From Streptoalloteichus tenebrarius (GTDB taxonomy: Bacteria; Actinomycetota; Actinomycetes; Mycobacteriales; Pseudonocardiaceae), in NCBI RefSeq assembly GCF_024171885.1, contig NZ_JAMTCP010000002.1:186001-250000 (forward strand): a DNA stretch of 64,000 nt, in the 5' to 3' direction. A program made the translations under genes and the position numbers. Position 1 is the first letter of the stretch. Each line of letters starts with the position of its first letter. Positions 63,055-64,000 of the stretch are shown here, one piece after another. Under the pieces are notes generated by a model. That model saw only the letters and a list, made by a program, of their open reading frames with translations, ran no database searches and had not been told where the DNA came from.

Positions 63055-63243
63055 GGCACTCCGTCCATCACATCCCCGTGGCAAGGATTACCGCTCGTCG
63101 TTCGGGCCTCGTCGGCGGGCACATCCCAGGGTTGGGTCACCGAGGGTATTGGTTTCGATACGGTGCGGGGAAGTCGGACCGGGTGCGGCGCGTTCGGCGT
63201 GTCCAATGGTCCACACGGCCGGGTGCTCAATCTCGCCACCGGC

Positions 63244-63663
63244 TTAACCCTGGAGGAAGCTCAGCCGGACGGTTCGCACCGGATTGTCGACGTTGGTGTC
63301 CACCAGACAGAGGGACTGCCACGTGCCGAGGGTCATCCGTCCGCCCACGACCGGGACGGTCGCGTACGGGGGCAGGAAGGCGGGCAGCACGTGGTCCCTG
63401 CCGTGGCCGGGGGAGCCGTGCCGGTGCCGCCAGCGGTCGTCGGCCGGCAGCAGGTCGCGCAGGGCCGCCAGCAGGTCGTCGTCGCTGCCGGCCCCGGTCT
63501 CGATCACGGCCAGTCCCGCGGTGGCGTGCGGCACCCAGACGTGCAGCAGCCCGTCGGCGCCGCGGGGCACCTCGGGGCGGGCGAGGAACCGTTCGCAGTC
63601 CCCGGTCAGGTCGTGGACCACCTCGACGGCCCCGGTGCGGATCTGGATCTCCTCCGTGAGCAC
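63244..63663 (-). CDS. YjbQ/UPF0047 family protein
   Basis: 139 residues: VHVWVPHATAGLAVIE-like segment near 42 (HATAGLAVIETGAGSDDDLL), HRHGSPGHGRDHVLPAFLPP and GRMTLGTWQSLCLVDTN. The YjbQ family has conserved His residues at a metal site; E. coli YjbQ has weak thiamine phosphate synthase activity, but the real role is unsettled. The downstream gene is divergent. Confidence 0.92.
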   Translation of the reverse strand: MLTEEIQIRTGAVEVVHDLTGDCERFLARPEVPRGADGLLHVWVPHATAGLAVIETGAGSDDDLLAALRDLLPADDRWRHRHGSPGHGRDHVLPAFLPPYATVPVVGGRMTLGTWQSLCLVDTNVDNPVRTVRLSFLQG

Positions 63664-63795
63664 GGGCCCACCGTACGTCCGCCGGCCCGACCCTCGCAGG
63701 GGGCGGCCAGGCGACCGGGGACGGCCGGGACAGGGCCGCGTGGAACCGGCCGGAGCGCGCGGGAACGAGCGCCGAGGGACGGGGTCGGGACGGGT

Positions 63796-63852
63796 TTGAC
63801 CGGCCGCGGGGCCGCAGCGTAAGGATGGGGCGTCCGGATGACCGCCCGGTCA
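63796..63852 (+). promoter_or_regulatory. tetR promoter and operator
   Basis: TTGACC (63796-63801), an 18-base spacer and TAAGGA (63820-63825) are a good promoter. The perfect dyad TGACC-GCCC-GGTCA (63839-63852) lies just after the expected start, as for an autorepressor. Confidence 0.65.
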
Positions 63853-63867
63853 CACGCAGGAGGCCCG

Positions 63868-64000
63868 GTGCCGACCGACGTCTGGCGCAACCTCGCGCCC
63901 GCCAAGCGGGAGCGCGTGCTCGCCGCCGCCTCGGCGGAGTTCGGCAGGGTCGGCTTCTCCCGGGGTTCGCTGAACACCATCGCGCGTGAGGCCGACGTCG
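63868..64000 (+). CDS. TetR/AcrR-family regulator (5' part only)
   Basis: The first 44 codons fit in the window. GTG 63868 follows CAGGAGG. The product WRNLAPAKRERVLAAASAEF, then GRVGFSRGSLNTIAREADV is the TetR helix-turn-helix with a Gly-rich turn. The rest is missing, so the ligand and targets are unknown. The operator directly before suggests autoregulation. Confidence 0.85.
   Translation, partial: MPTDVWRNLAPAKRERVLAAASAEFGRVGFSRGSLNTIAREADV

Noticed and set aside
1-64000. CRISPR arrays, tRNA and rRNA genes
   Set aside because: No regular repeat-spacer pattern, no tRNA T-loop/acceptor signature and no rRNA sequence was seen; the tandem repeats found have no spacers.

Overview
The window looks like a chromosomal segment of a high-GC actinobacterium, most likely of the order Pseudonocardiales. 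Third codon positions are almost all G or C, GTG starts are common, and several genes appear leaderless. A WhiD/WhiB3-type regulator is present, and the principal sigma factor resembles mycobacterial SigA/streptomycete HrdB. The order sigA - ppgK - suhB - cei - DUF4193 - DUF3093 - dut - DUF3710 matches, as I remember it, the Rv2703-Rv2696c region of Mycobacterium tuberculosis. The genus cannot be fixed from the sequence alone. No rRNA, tRNA or CRISPR array was seen.

Layout. 1-10.9 kb: the tail of an unknown gene, pseudouridine-5'-phosphate glycosidase, DUF3039, a large Pro/Ala-rich secreted protein, WhiD, a YihY/BrkB membrane protein, an SF2 helicase, a ROK regulator, a small zinc-ribbon-like protein and an EamA exporter. 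11-19.8 kb: the sigma factor neighbourhood and a LysE exporter. 19.8-30.5 kb: a cobalamin locus (riboswitch, leader ORF, cobaltochelatase, CobO, CobB, CobM, CobL, CbiG-CobJ). 30.6-37.7 kb: DUF1203, an IS5-type transposase relic, then a pyroglutamate module (PxpABC, an NRAMP-like carrier, a secreted pyroglutamyl-peptidase-like protein and a divergent GntR regulator with a clear operator). 37.8-39.2 kb: a decayed insertion sequence with recognisable ends. 39.4-42.7 kb: a CDF metal exporter and a second B12 riboswitch controlling an unknown small protein and a His-rich CysG/CobA fusion. 43-53 kb: a DEAD-box helicase, a GH6 cellulase, RIO kinase, YaaA, a GNAT protein, an APH-like kinase, a VOC protein and prolyl-tRNA synthetase. 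53.5-64 kb: a HAD hydrolase, a glutamine-synthetase-like plus amidohydrolase pair (split FluG), an APH-like kinase, a zinc-ribbon protein, an MFS carrier, an acetaldehyde-type dehydrogenase with a GAF-containing regulator, YjbQ and the start of a TetR regulator.

How they work together. The two riboswitch-controlled blocks supply much of anaerobic/aerobic-hybrid corrin synthesis: uroporphyrinogen III methylation and precorrin-2 oxidation, ring contraction and methylations, amidation, cobalt insertion and adenosylation. Other steps (for example CobI, CobH, CobK, CobN, CobQ) must lie elsewhere. The pyroglutamate block can release, import and open 5-oxoproline to glutamate under GntR control.

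Two patterns not explained by ordinary annotation stand out. The first is a 109-bp element present four times with exact internal spacing: two TTGTCCACA-like 9-mers whose starts are 19 bp apart, a 34-bp variable gap, then a 47-bp conserved GC-rich core. The second is a 13-bp dyad, GTCC-N5-GGAC with a TGT or ACA half-centre, present at least 12 times both between and inside unrelated genes, where it forces otherwise rare T-ending codons.
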